NCBI GenBank assembly: GCA_022828425.1
Contig: CP094685.1
Location: 186,001 to 250,000 of the forward strand
From: Candidatus Thiothrix sulfatifontis
GTDB taxonomy: Bacteria; Pseudomonadota; Gammaproteobacteria; Thiotrichales; Thiotrichaceae
Direction of reading: 5' to 3'
Length of the DNA stretch: 64,000 nt
In this document: in pieces, positions 8,800-18,489 of the stretch
Layout of the letters: each line of letters starts with the position of its first letter
How positions within the stretch are numbered: the first letter of the stretch is position 1
Made by a program: the position numbers and the translations under genes
Notes under the pieces: generated by a model
Database searches by the model: none
Told to the model about the DNA's origin: nothing
What the model saw: the letters and a program-made list of their open reading frames with translations, nothing else

Positions 8800-9291
8800 T
8801 TAAAGGGTTTTGCGTTGCACATGAAAATACCCCAGCAGCGAATGGTAGACCGGCCAGATCACAATACTGCTCAACAAAGACGCCCAATACAGCCAACCGA
8901 TAGCACCGCTACCGCCCGTCACTTGCAGCATCCACAAATTCGCCAACATATAAACACCGAGAATCGCGAACAACAGCGCCAATTGCTGCATAAAAGCTTC
9001 GGGCGTCATGCGCAAACTTAAACGCACCGCCAAATACGTTACCAACACATAACCCAATGCGTGTTGCCCCAACAGCGAACCGTACAAAGCATCGACGATC
9101 AAGCCAATCGCAAACACCATCATCAAGCTAATGCGATCCCGAATAATCAGTGCCCAATGCACTAACGTCAACGCCACCCATTCAGGCCGCCAAGCAGACA
9201 ACGCATCACCCAGCGGAATCACCAGCAACACCATGGCTAAAATCAACGTGAGTAACACCGCACCGGGAAAACGGGGATCTTTAACGGGCAT
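8800..9291 (-). CDS. mreD: Rod shape-determining protein MreD
   Basis: A 163-residue inner-membrane protein of the elongasome with four to five hydrophobic segments and very few charged residues between them, the usual MreD size and profile (MPVKDPRFPGAVLLTLILAM at the start, ALIIRDRISLMMVFAIGLIV in the middle). Sequence conservation in MreD is low, so position decides: its start overlaps the end of mreC by 11 bases and it closes the mreBCD operon. It is followed by a 93-base spacer and folE2 on the same strand. Confidence 0.92.
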   Translation of the reverse strand: MPVKDPRFPGAVLLTLILAMVLLVIPLGDALSAWRPEWVALTLVHWALIIRDRISLMMVFAIGLIVDALYGSLLGQHALGYVLVTYLAVRLSLRMTPEAFMQQLALLFAILGVYMLANLWMLQVTGGSGAIGWLYWASLLSSIVIWPVYHSLLGYFHVQRKTL

Positions 9292-10174
9292 CTAACTCCC
9301 CTTTTACTGGCGATGGCACGGCAGCATCAACAACGTCATCTGTCGGCTTTCCCCACACTAACAGCACCTCGCGCACGGCCTCGTAATCGATCAAGGGCAT
9401 CGCCCACACGGTTGCAAACAGATCACCTTGCTTGAATTCCACGCCTTTGGGCAACACCTTGGCAATTTCATACCCGGCGGGGAATAATCCGCCCAAGCCG
9501 GACGACACAAACACATCGCCTTCTTTAACGGTGCTGCTGGCGGGCAAATTTTTGATTTCCAGCGGCATACCGCGTCCGTGACCGTTTGCCAAGCCGCGCT
9601 CGCCAGTGCGTTGATTTTGCACAGGAATGGAATGCTCGCGATCGATCAATTGCATCACGCTGGCATCAAATGGCGTTGCGCTCACCACCTGCCCGTAAAT
9701 CTTATTGCCGTACAACACCACTTGGCTTTCTTTCACACCATCGCGGCTGCCCTTGTTGAGCGTCACTAACCCACGTACCGGGTCTTGCGCAACCCTAAAA
9801 ATTTCAGCCATTAGAAAAGTGTAAGTTTCGCGCGGCGCGGCATTCAACATGGCGCGTAAACGCTGATTTTCAGCCTGTACTGTGTTCAAATCTTGCTGTT
9901 GAGCCGAAAAAACTTGTACCTGCTGCTTTAAAGTCAGGTTTTCATCCGCTAACTGACGTTGCGCTGAGAAAAACCCACTGGAGCGCTGATAAGCCCGTTG
10001 CGGGAAATCAACGCTGTACAGCAGCGGGTAGACCATCATGGTCGCTAAAATACGCACAGATGACAATGACGCTGGATTGCGGTTATCCACCGCCATCAGC
10101 ACCAATGCCACAAGGATTAATACCATGAACCGAAACGAAAATCCCGGCGTGGCATGATAATTGGTATCGTTAAT
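9281..10174 (-). CDS. mreC: Rod shape-determining protein MreC, probable ATT start
   Basis: MreC is a bitopic periplasmic scaffold linking MreB to the wall-synthesis enzymes. The protein has an N-terminal helix (FRFMVLILVALVLMAVDNR), a coiled coil rich in Q and L, and the beta-rich C-terminal domain with LNKGSRDGVKESQVVLYGNK and VFVSSGLGGLFPAGYEIAKV. The first ATG in frame (10126-10124) lies inside the membrane helix and would remove the positive GFSFRF stretch that family members carry. Upstream to the in-frame stop there is no ATG, GTG, TTG or CTG, but an ATT at 10174 follows a perfect GGAGG (10184-10180) by 5 bases. That gives 297 residues, the normal length. ATT as start is rare and inferred here. 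Confidence 0.9.
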   Translation of the reverse strand: MNDTNYHATPGFSFRFMVLILVALVLMAVDNRNPASLSSVRILATMMVYPLLYSVDFPQRAYQRSSGFFSAQRQLADENLTLKQQVQVFSAQQQDLNTVQAENQRLRAMLNAAPRETYTFLMAEIFRVAQDPVRGLVTLNKGSRDGVKESQVVLYGNKIYGQVVSATPFDASVMQLIDREHSIPVQNQRTGERGLANGHGRGMPLEIKNLPASSTVKEGDVFVSSGLGGLFPAGYEIAKVLPKGVEFKQGDLFATVWAMPLIDYEAVREVLLVWGKPTDDVVDAAVPSPVKGELDAR

Positions 10175-10211
10175 GGTCGCCTCCGCTGCTGCTGGTGATT
10201 CCGGGGACTAA

Positions 10212-11261
<1,050 letters not shown>

Positions 11262-11506
11262 CTAATCAATCCGGCTTAAAACTAATAAAGGGAGGACTTG
11301 AACACGTCCTGTGTTGTCTGTCGTTATTCAGCGAACAGGCCAAACTCTGGGCAACACCCAAAAATAATTCGCTAAATGTAACAACCACTGCCACTTTGGG
11401 CAAGCCGACTTGTGTGATAAGTTCACCATCCGGCTAAAATGGGTGCTTTGTAGCAGATTAAGCCGCATTTAGAAAGCAATTCTCACCCGTGAGGTCAATA
11501 GAAAAT

Positions 11507-12370
11507 ATGTCAGCCGATACATTACGACGTTTTATGTTAGAACAAGCGCATGTGCGCGGTGAATGGTTACACCTAGACCAAACTTGGCAAGAAATTTTAG
11601 CACGTGCCGATTACCCCGCCTTTGTGAAAACCATCCTAGGCGAAGCCGTCACCGCCGCCGTGTTATTAGCCGCCACCATCAAGCACGATGGCGCCCTCAC
11701 CTTGCAAATTCGCGGTGATGGCCCGATTCATTTGCTGGTGATTCAAGCCACGGCAGAGGGTACCGTGCGTGGGTTAGCGCAATGGAGCCGCGAAGCCACC
11801 GGCACACGTTTGCCCGACCTGTTTGGCGACGCACAACTGGCGATCACCTTAGAATCGCACCAGAGCAATGAGCGTTACCAAAGCTTGATTCCGGTGGAAG
11901 GTGATTCCCTCGGCGTCGCACTGGAGGCGTATTTTGAACGTTCCGAACAATTGCCGACACGCCTGTGGCTAATGTCGGATGATAGCGCTGCCGCCGGTAT
12001 TTTATTGCAGCGCTTGCCGCAAACCGAACCCGATGCGGATGATTGGCAACGCGCTTCGGCCTTGCTGGACACGCTCACCCGTGATGAACTGGCACAACTT
12101 GCCCCGGAAACCCTGCTCTACCGCTTATTCCACGAAGAAGATGTGCGTTTGTTTGACCCCAAACCGATTCGGTTTCACTGCACCTGTAGCCGGGAGCGGG
12201 TCGAAACCCTGTTGCGTTCGCTCGGTCAAACCGAAGCCGAGGCCATTATCGAAGAGCAAGGAAAAATTGAGATCATTTGCGAATTTTGCAACGCCAACTA
12301 TACACTTGACGCCATTGATACCGGGTTATTGTTTACCGCAGCCATGCCTACCAATGATACCCTACACTGA
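11507..12370 (+). CDS. hslO: Redox-regulated chaperone Hsp33
   Basis: Hsp33 is activated by oxidation plus heat and holds unfolding proteins. The 287-residue product has the chaperone domain (LRIxG-type block LTLQIRGDGPIHLLVI) and the C-terminal redox switch: C-T-C in FHCTCSRERV and C-E-F-C in IICEFCNANY, the CxC-CxxC zinc site. ATG at 11507 was preferred to the in-frame GTG at 11489 because GAGGT at 11491-11495 is correctly placed before it and the product then begins like the family (MSADTLRRFML). It is divergent from mreB. The oxidative-stress role fits a cell handling reduced sulfur and oxygen. Confidence 0.95.
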   Translation: MSADTLRRFMLEQAHVRGEWLHLDQTWQEILARADYPAFVKTILGEAVTAAVLLAATIKHDGALTLQIRGDGPIHLLVIQATAEGTVRGLAQWSREATGTRLPDLFGDAQLAITLESHQSNERYQSLIPVEGDSLGVALEAYFERSEQLPTRLWLMSDDSAAAGILLQRLPQTEPDADDWQRASALLDTLTRDELAQLAPETLLYRLFHEEDVRLFDPKPIRFHCTCSRERVETLLRSLGQTEAEAIIEEQGKIEIICEFCNANYTLDAIDTGLLFTAAMPTNDTLH

Positions 12371-12400
12371 TCGAATTCTAACTCTAAGCAAGGAACACTC

Positions 12401-12985
12401 ATGCGCGTTCTGATCGTTTACGCACATCCCAACCCTAGCAGCTTCAACCACGCCATGCTGGAACATTGTCAAGCAGGTTTGTTGGAAGGGGGACACGAAG
12501 TACGGGTCAAAGACCTGTACGCGGAAGATTTCGACCCGGTATTACGCGCCACCGACTTGGCAGTCCTGCAAACCGGCGTGATTCCCGACAAAATCAGCCG
12601 CGAGCAACAAGACCTGTTGTGGGCAGACGGCTTGGTTTTTATTTACCCGCTGTGGTGGTTTGACCGGCCTGCTATTCTCAAAGGCTGGTTTGATCACGTA
12701 TTAACCAATGGCACCGCGTTTGAATATTCACAAGCAGGCGTGAAAGGCTTGTTGCAACACCAGCGGGCGTTGGTATTAATCACCGCAGGCGGCACCGAAG
12801 ACTTTTTCCGCCAAACGGATGCTGAACACTTGATCTACCGCCCGGTCACGGATGGCACCTTGGCTTTCTGCGGCATTAAAGATGTGCGCCACCGCATTTA
12901 CTACCATGTGCCCGGACTCAGTGCAGCAGCGCGTGCCGAGATTTTGGACGGGATTACTGCCATGGGGCGTGAATTCGCGTGCTGA
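12401..12985 (+). CDS. NAD(P)H dehydrogenase (quinone), flavodoxin-like fold
   Basis: A 194-residue member of the NQO1/MdaB/KefF flavoprotein family, two-electron quinone reductases that bind FAD or FMN. Evidence is the N-terminal MRVLIVYAHPNPSSFNHAML (phosphate loop of the flavin), DLLWADGLVFIYPLWWFDRP with the PLWWF flavin-contacting motif, KGWFDHVLTNGTAF and LVLITAGGTEDFF. The C-terminus overlaps the next gene by 7 bases, so translation of the two is probably coupled. It begins 30 bases after hslO and may share its transcript, which would group it with oxidative defence. Substrate not determinable from sequence; a KefF-type regulatory role is unlikely because no potassium efflux gene is near. 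Confidence 0.85.
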   Translation: MRVLIVYAHPNPSSFNHAMLEHCQAGLLEGGHEVRVKDLYAEDFDPVLRATDLAVLQTGVIPDKISREQQDLLWADGLVFIYPLWWFDRPAILKGWFDHVLTNGTAFEYSQAGVKGLLQHQRALVLITAGGTEDFFRQTDAEHLIYRPVTDGTLAFCGIKDVRHRIYYHVPGLSAAARAEILDGITAMGREFAC

Positions 12986-13746
12986 ATTACCGCTTGTTTG
13001 GCGAAGCAGGCAGCAGCCCGCCGCTGGTGGTGCTGCACGGCTTGTTAGGATCGCTGGAAAATTGGCAAACGTTTGCACGCGGGCAGGCAGCAAAACGCGC
13101 CGTGTTAGCGCTGGATTTACGCAATCACGGCGACTCACCCCACGTGCCTGGCATGTCCTACCAGCAAATGAGTACCGATGTCCTGGAAGTGTTAGATGCG
13201 TTAGCCATGCCACCCTGCGATTTGATGGGGCATTCGATGGGCGGCAAGGTTGCCATGACGCTGGCGCTACAACACCCCGAACGGGTACGGCGCTTGCTGG
13301 TGGTTGATATTGCGCCCAAAACCTACCCGCCGCGCCACCAAGCGTTGCTACAAGCAATGTCAAACTTGCCACTCACCACGCTCACCAGCCGCAAACAAGC
13401 CGATGAATGGTTAAGCAGTACCGTCAATCACCCCTTGGAGCGCGGTTTCTTGCTGAAAAACTTGGGGCGGCATCCCGACGGCACCTTTTTCTGGCAGTGT
13501 AATTTGCCGGAAATTGCCAAACAGTATTTGAAAATATCGGGCTTTCCAGCATCGGAAAGCGCCTTTAACCAGCCGACGCTGTTTGTGCGCGGCGGGCAAT
13601 CCGATTACATCCAAGACGTGGATATTGACGGCATTCGCCAAGCCTTTCCGCAGGCGGTATTAACCACACTTGATGCGGCGGGGCATTTACCGCACGTGCA
13701 AACCCCTGCTGAATTCAGCGCTGCCGTGAATGCGTTTCTGGACTAA
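12979..13746 (+). CDS. Alpha/beta-hydrolase, YbfF-type esterase
   Basis: A 255-residue alpha/beta-hydrolase. The oxyanion strand is VLHGLLGSLENWQTFA, the nucleophile serine lies in LMGHSMGGKVAMTLAL (G-H-S-M-G), the acid is probably in LFVRGGQSDYI, and the histidine in LDAAGHLPHVQTPAEF. The pattern DLRNHGDSPH followed by M-S-Y-x-x-M is typical of the YbfF acyl-esterase group, which hydrolyses short-chain esters and possibly acyl-CoA. It overlaps the quinone reductase upstream by 7 bases and the convergent lipoprotein gene by 4. It carries no signal peptide and is cytoplasmic. The physiological substrate is unknown. Confidence 0.85.
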   Translation: MLNYRLFGEAGSSPPLVVLHGLLGSLENWQTFARGQAAKRAVLALDLRNHGDSPHVPGMSYQQMSTDVLEVLDALAMPPCDLMGHSMGGKVAMTLALQHPERVRRLLVVDIAPKTYPPRHQALLQAMSNLPLTTLTSRKQADEWLSSTVNHPLERGFLLKNLGRHPDGTFFWQCNLPEIAKQYLKISGFPASESAFNQPTLFVRGGQSDYIQDVDIDGIRQAFPQAVLTTLDAAGHLPHVQTPAEFSAAVNAFLD

Positions 13747-14666
13747 GCCAACAAACGGCGGTACGTATTCACCCGGCTAGACCAGCCAGCCAACCAACGC
13801 CGCTCGTTATTCGCAGGCGGCGAATTGCGTACCCGGCGCTCCAAGACGCGCATCGCAGCATCGGCAAATTCGTGCAAAGCTTGCTCACCAGGACGTGCCG
13901 GACGCATTTCTTCCAACACTTGTAACAAGCCCCAATTTTGACCGTTGTAACCACCGCTGCGGCTCAAACCTTCGCCCTTGAAATTGGTGTAGTCGATCAG
14001 TGCATACCAGCCACCCGGCGTATTTGCCACCGCATTCAAGTTGCTCACCACGTGCGGGCGCAGTTGATTGGGCGTATTTGTCACCAGCTTGGGCATGGCA
14101 CGGCGGGTGCGATCCACAATGAATTGCACTTGCAATAAACGGGTTTGGTATAAGAAATTTTGCAGCTCTTGCACTTGCGGCGTTTGCTTGGCTTGCATCA
14201 ACTCGGCTTTGCTGCCCCACGGTGCGCCTTCGCGCGGCAACCATGCAGGCACTTGCACCCCGCGTGCTTGCATGTAACTCAGCAATTCTGGAAAGGTACT
14301 GCCGAAACGTGCCTGACGACCCGCCGGATACCAAGTGAAATGACCAATGCCCATTGAGGCAAAATTTTCGCCCTCATTCCAATGCACCAAATTGCTGACA
14401 TTGCCACCGCCTTCATTTTTGAAAATCTGATCGCCGATGACTTGCAATTCTACCGGGGATAATTCCGGCATCCCATTCCTTGCCACTGGCGCTTGGCGTG
14501 AAATATTTTGCGATGAATAGTGTGAAGCACTTTGAGCAGCAGGATTATTCATTGTAGGCGGCATCACACCAGCATCAGCGCTGCGCACGGCTTGAGAACT
14601 AGGGCTACAGGCAGCCAAGCCCGCACTGGCAATCGCAGCCAAGACCATAACGGCTTTTGCTTTCAT
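13743..14666 (-). CDS. Putative lipoprotein, lysozyme-like, copy 1 of a tandem pair
   Basis: The 307-residue product has a lipoprotein signal (lipobox LAAC near residue 20) and a Ser/Gln/Asn-rich linker to about residue 75. The remaining domain shares long stretches with the product of 14761-15744: IFKNEGGG, VHWNEGENFASMGIGHFTWY, TRRAMPKLV, ANTPGGWYALIDYTNFKGEG, NGQNWGLLQVLEEM and VLERRVRNSPPANNE. The conserved NEGG glutamate near a W/G/H-rich core suggests a lysozyme-like, wall-acting enzyme, but I do not recognise a named family and the activity is a guess. ATG 14666 follows GAGGGA; an in-frame TTG precedes it. Convergent with the esterase gene by 4 bases. Confidence 0.7.
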   Translation of the reverse strand: MKAKAVMVLAAIASAGLAACSPSSQAVRSADAGVMPPTMNNPAAQSASHYSSQNISRQAPVARNGMPELSPVELQVIGDQIFKNEGGGNVSNLVHWNEGENFASMGIGHFTWYPAGRQARFGSTFPELLSYMQARGVQVPAWLPREGAPWGSKAELMQAKQTPQVQELQNFLYQTRLLQVQFIVDRTRRAMPKLVTNTPNQLRPHVVSNLNAVANTPGGWYALIDYTNFKGEGLSRSGGYNGQNWGLLQVLEEMRPARPGEQALHEFADAAMRVLERRVRNSPPANNERRWLAGWSSRVNTYRRLLA

Positions 14667-14760
14667 CAATCAATCCCTCTTATTTTTATGTATTTTGGTG
14701 GGACTATAATGCAAATTCGCTCGCTGCGTTGTATTACCCGACGAGCGCTACTGTGCGTAT

Positions 14761-15744
14761 TTAAACGTTAGAATAACGGTAGGTATTGATGCGTTTTGAC
14801 CAACCTGCTAACCAACGGGTTTCATTGCGGGCGGGTGGTGAATTGCGTACTCGCCGCTCTAAAACACGGGTGGCGGCATCCGCAAACAAATGCAGTGATT
14901 GTTGCCCCGGCTGACTCGGTTGCATGTCTTCCAGCACCTGCAATAAGCCCCAGTTCTGACCGTTATAACCGCCGGAGGTATTCAAACCTTCGCCTTTAAA
15001 GTTGACGTAATCCACCAACACATACCAACCGCCGGGAGTATTCGCAATCGCATTCAGATTTTGTGCCACGCGGCTGCGTGAATGCGCGGGGGCAGCATTC
15101 ACCAATTTCGGCATCGCACGCCGCGCGCGCTCGACGATGTACGCGGCTTGTAATAAACGGGTTTGGTACAACAAATCTTGCAACTCACGGACTTGCCCGG
15201 TGTGTTTGGCCCGCATTAACTCCGCCTTCGTCCGCCAAGGCGCACCTTGGTAACGCGCTTGCTGCACCCATACCGGCAATTGCACGCCGTTGGATTGCAA
15301 ATGCCCCAATAAATCCGGGAAGGTATTGCCGAAACGTGCCGCCCGCCCAGCCGGGTACCAAGTGAAATGCCCCAAGCCCATGGACGCAAAATTTTCGCCA
15401 TCGTTCCAATGCACTAACTTGTCAGGGTCACTACCGCTTTCATTTTTGAAGATGTGATCGGCAATGAGCAACAATTCTTGGGTGGATAAGGCGGGCATCC
15501 CCGATACCCCAGTACCAACGGCGGGTCGATAAGCTTGGCCTTGTATCGCCACTTGTCTGCCGCCACTTGATGGATGCTGGGCTTGTTTAGTCGCTGTTTT
15601 ATTTTTGGTAACGGTCGGTTTATTGTAACCAAACAGTAAATCATCGCTGTCATCGTCTTTGGCGGTATGAATGGTTTGGCTGCATCCTGACGTGCCGAGT
15701 GCCACTGCCAGTGCGAAAAGTGTTCCCCACGCTCGAATGCGCAT
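14761..15744 (-). CDS. Putative lipoprotein, lysozyme-like, copy 2 of a tandem pair
   Basis: A 327-residue paralogue of the neighbouring 13743-14666 product, located 94 bases upstream of it on the same strand. The lipobox is TSGC near residue 21. A disordered linker (to about 90) is rich in T, K and Q. The conserved domain includes IFKNESGSDPDKLVHWNDGE, SMGLGHFTWYPAGRAARFGN, RARRAMPKLVNAAPAHSR, NTPGGWYVLVDYVNFKGEGL and NWGLLQVLEDMQPSQPG. The pair arose by tandem duplication and has since diverged in the linker much more than in the domain, which suggests both copies are under selection. Location: periplasm-facing membrane leaflet. Function unassigned. Confidence 0.7.
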   Translation of the reverse strand: MRIRAWGTLFALAVALGTSGCSQTIHTAKDDDSDDLLFGYNKPTVTKNKTATKQAQHPSSGGRQVAIQGQAYRPAVGTGVSGMPALSTQELLLIADHIFKNESGSDPDKLVHWNDGENFASMGLGHFTWYPAGRAARFGNTFPDLLGHLQSNGVQLPVWVQQARYQGAPWRTKAELMRAKHTGQVRELQDLLYQTRLLQAAYIVERARRAMPKLVNAAPAHSRSRVAQNLNAIANTPGGWYVLVDYVNFKGEGLNTSGGYNGQNWGLLQVLEDMQPSQPGQQSLHLFADAATRVLERRVRNSPPARNETRWLAGWSKRINTYRYSNV

Positions 15745-15853
15745 GTTCTAAGCCCCTCGTGTAAACAGCATCTTCATTTGAATAATTAACGCTATTAATA
15801 GACCAGAACAACTTTACCCATCCTTAATAAAATTAATTGATTCACGAAAGAAC

Positions 15854-15881
15854 AAAAAACCCGCTAAACGCGGGTTTTTTT
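15854..15881 (-). terminator. Rho-independent terminator of the gatABC operon
   Basis: ACCCGC (15859-15864) and GCGGGT (15870-15875) form a GC stem with a 5-base loop; it is flanked by six A on the left and seven T on the right. The minus-strand reading therefore also ends in a U run, making the element bidirectional. It lies 30 bases past the end of the last gene of the gatA-gatB-gatC-membrane protein unit, so its main use is on the minus strand. Confidence 0.9.
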
Positions 15882-15910
15882 ATCACAATAAGCACACTAA
15901 CCTAGCGTAA

Positions 15911-16762
15911 TTACGTCAGGAAAATCTGCCGGTAAGACACATAAATACTCATGAACCACCAAGGAATCACGACCAATAGCCACATTGCCCCAAGCACAAT
16001 CAGTGGCAAAGGAATCACGACCAATAGCCCTAACATCAAGGGAATTGCCCCAAGCACAATCAGTAGCATCAGCACCAATGCATACACAATCAAGGCTAAC
16101 GGGTTACGTAAGCAACCTTTAAAGCTCAACACAAACGCCTGTAGTACCGGCACATCATTCAGAACCACTAACGGTGCGGTGAACCACGATAGCATCATCA
16201 CCAGTAAGTATAAAATCACCACCAAGGCAATCTGTTCTGGCGCTATCCCACTGAGTATTTCCGTCGGCAAGACCGTGCCATTCGCAAGGCCATCCATATC
16301 AATGCCGATCACCGCCTTCACTAGGTATTCAACCAACTGAGAAAGCCCGAAACTCACCACACCCAAGAGAGCCAATGGCTTCAGGCTAGGCCCAAAACCT
16401 GCAAACAAATGCTCAATTTGCAAGGATTGCCCGTCAGCCACTGCTCGCGCACCGATCAGAATACCACCCGTTAATACGGTTGAAATAACCGAAGCAACCA
16501 TCAAAACTAACAGATAACCACTCCATAACAGGGTTTGTGAAATAGCAAATCCTAAAACCACTTGCAACGCGAATAACAACACCGTGATGAGTATCCACAT
16601 CCCCAAGTTACTTTTGACCATACGCCAGCTTGCTGACCAAAACGCAATACCTGCACTTAGCGGCAAAGAGCGCGGCTCAGGCAATAGTACTAACTGACTA
16701 ACCGGCTCAGGAGAGAGCCTTAAATCCGCCTTAGGTGGCTCATAAGGGTTGTAATCGCTCAT
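15911..16762 (-). CDS. BPSS1780-family membrane protein
   Basis: A 283-residue integral membrane protein: a short soluble N-terminus with [12 protein letters not shown], then about six hydrophobic segments, two of which are close together near the C-terminus ([20 protein letters not shown] and [10 protein letters not shown] region). The N-terminal NPY-x-PP motif and the pattern of segments match the BPSS1780 family of uncharacterised proteobacterial membrane proteins. Its ATG overlaps the gatC stop (ATGA), so it is the fourth gene of the gat operon. I know of no functional tie between this family and tRNA amidation; the association may be only transcriptional. Confidence 0.75.
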   Translation of the reverse strand: MSDYNPYEPPKADLRLSPEPVSQLVLLPEPRSLPLSAGIAFWSASWRMVKSNLGMWILITVLLFALQVVLGFAISQTLLWSGYLLVLMVASVISTVLTGGILIGARAVADGQSLQIEHLFAGFGPSLKPLALLGVVSFGLSQLVEYLVKAVIGIDMDGLANGTVLPTEILSGIAPEQIALVVILYLLVMMLSWFTAPLVVLNDVPVLQAFVLSFKGCLRNPLALIVYALVLMLLIVLGAIPLMLGLLVVIPLPLIVLGAMWLLVVIPWWFMSIYVSYRQIFLT

Positions 16763-17046
16763 TCGATAACCTTTGGTACCAGATACAAGCCGTCTTCGAC
16801 TTCCGGCGCAATCGCCTGATACTTTTCCCGATGATCGGTTTCCGTCACCACGTCATCACGCAAACGTTGCATCATCTCCAGCGGATGCGCCATCGGCTCA
16901 ACACCCGTGGTATCCACCGCACTCAACTGATCCACCAAACTCAGGATGTTGGACAAGTTTTGCGTGTACGCCTCCAACCGATCATCCGGCACTGCCAGAC
17001 GCGCCAAACGCGCTACTTTTTTCACTTCAGCTTCACTAATTGCCAT
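16759..17046 (-). CDS. gatC: Aspartyl/glutamyl-tRNA amidotransferase subunit C
   Basis: The 95-residue small subunit of GatCAB wraps around the A/B interface and stabilises the complex. The sequence [20 protein letters not shown], then [20 protein letters not shown] and [20 protein letters not shown] shows the standard family pattern, with the usual short C-terminal [11 protein letters not shown] 17046 lies 2 bases after the gatB stop, and the stop codon overlaps the ATG of the following membrane-protein gene. Placing gatC after gatB, and not first, is one of the common gat operon orders. Confidence 0.95.
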   Translation of the reverse strand: MAISEAEVKKVARLARLAVPDDRLEAYTQNLSNILSLVDQLSAVDTTGVEPMAHPLEMMQRLRDDVVTETDHREKYQAIAPEVEDGLYLVPKVIE

Positions 17047-17048
17047 GC

Positions 17049-18479
17049 TCAGCCCTCCAGCTTCTGCTTCAGAATATCGTTCAAGGTATTCGGGTTCGCT
17101 TTGCCTTTGGAAGCACGCATCGCTTGCCCCACAAAGAAGCCGAACAGTTTATCCTTACCGCTGCGGTATTCCGCCACCTGCCCCGGATTATTCGCAATGA
17201 TCTCATCAATCACCGCTTCAATCGCGCTGGTATCGGTAATCTGCTTCAAGCCTTTCTTGTCGATGATCGCATCGGCTGAACCTTCGCCGTTCCACATGGC
17301 TGCAAATACATCGCGGGCAATCTTGTTGGAAACGGTATTGTCCTGAATGCGCTTGAGCAATTCGATCAACGCCGCACTGCTCACTGGAACAGCCGCAATC
17401 TCCATCTCGTTGTCTGCCAAGGTTTTGCTGACCTCGCCATTCACCCAGTTCGCCGCAAGTTTCGCATCACCGCAACCTTGCGCGACTGCCTCGAAATAAT
17501 CCGCCACTTCACGGCTAAGCGTCAGCAAGCTGGCATCGTAGTCAGTCAACGCGTATTCCGCCATGAACCGCTGTTTCTTGGCATCCGGCAATTCCGGCAG
17601 CGTGGCGCGTACCGCTTCAATATCCGCAGGCGTGATTTCCACGGGCAGCAAATCGGGGTCAGGGAAGTAACGGTAGTCGTTAGCGTCTTCCTTGCTGCGC
17701 ATCGAACGGGTTTCGTCCTTGTCCGGGTCGTACAAGCGCGTTTCCTGCACCACCTTGCCGCCGGATTCGATAATGTCGATCTGACGTTCTACTTCGTGGT
17801 TAATGGCGCGTTCGATGAACTTAAACGAGTTCAAGTTCTTGATTTCGGCACGTGTACCAAATTCTGCACCGGGGCGACGCACCGACACGTTGGCATCGCA
17901 ACGGAACGAGCCTTCTTGCATATTGCCATCGCCTACACCGAGGTAACGTACCAGTGCGTGCAGCTTTTTCATGTAAGCCACGGCTTCTTTGGCGTTGCGC
18001 ATATCCGGCTCGGAAACGATTTCCAGCAACGGCGTACCGGCACGGTTCAAGTCGATCCCGGTTTGCCCTTGGAAATCTTCGTGCAGCGATTTGCCCGCAT
18101 CTTCTTCCAGATGGGCGCGGGTAATGCCAATCCGCTTGGTGTCGCCGTTTTCCAGTTGGATGTCCATGTGACCTAAGCCAACGATGGGCAGCTCATACTG
18201 GCTAATCTGATAACCTTTGGGCGAGTCAGGGTAGAAGTAGTTTTTACGCGCAAAAATCGAACGCGGTGCAATCTCGGCATCAATCGCCAAGCCTAAGCGG
18301 ATCGCCAATTCCACCGCTTTTTTGTTGAGGACGGGCAAAACACCCGGCATCCCCAAATCGACCAGATTGGCTTGCGTATTCGGCTCTGCGCCGTATGCGG
18401 TCGATGAACCCGAAAATATCTTTGAATGGGTGGCAAGCTGGGCGTGAATTTCCAGACCAATAACGGTTTCCCAAGTCAT
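17049..18479 (-). CDS. gatB: Aspartyl/glutamyl-tRNA amidotransferase subunit B
   Basis: GatB is the tRNA-binding kinase subunit that phosphorylates misacylated Glu-tRNA-Gln or Asp-tRNA-Asn. The 476-residue protein starts [20 protein letters not shown], with [53 protein letters not shown] and [10 protein letters not shown] as signature blocks, then the YqeY-like tail domain ([20 protein letters not shown]). ATG 18479 is preceded by AAGGAGG, which overlaps the gatA stop. Presence of GatCAB implies that glutamine and/or asparagine charging uses the indirect pathway here. Confidence 0.98.
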   Translation of the reverse strand: MTWETVIGLEIHAQLATHSKIFSGSSTAYGAEPNTQANLVDLGMPGVLPVLNKKAVELAIRLGLAIDAEIAPRSIFARKNYFYPDSPKGYQISQYELPIVGLGHMDIQLENGDTKRIGITRAHLEEDAGKSLHEDFQGQTGIDLNRAGTPLLEIVSEPDMRNAKEAVAYMKKLHALVRYLGVGDGNMQEGSFRCDANVSVRRPGAEFGTRAEIKNLNSFKFIERAINHEVERQIDIIESGGKVVQETRLYDPDKDETRSMRSKEDANDYRYFPDPDLLPVEITPADIEAVRATLPELPDAKKQRFMAEYALTDYDASLLTLSREVADYFEAVAQGCGDAKLAANWVNGEVSKTLADNEMEIAAVPVSSAALIELLKRIQDNTVSNKIARDVFAAMWNGEGSADAIIDKKGLKQITDTSAIEAVIDEIIANNPGQVAEYRSGKDKLFGFFVGQAMRASKGKANPNTLNDILKQKLEG

Positions 18480-18489
18480 GCGAGCCTCC

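Noticed and set aside
17478-18176. A 232-residue plus-strand frame within gatB
   Set aside because: It is fully antisense to the well-conserved gatB and shows no family signature.
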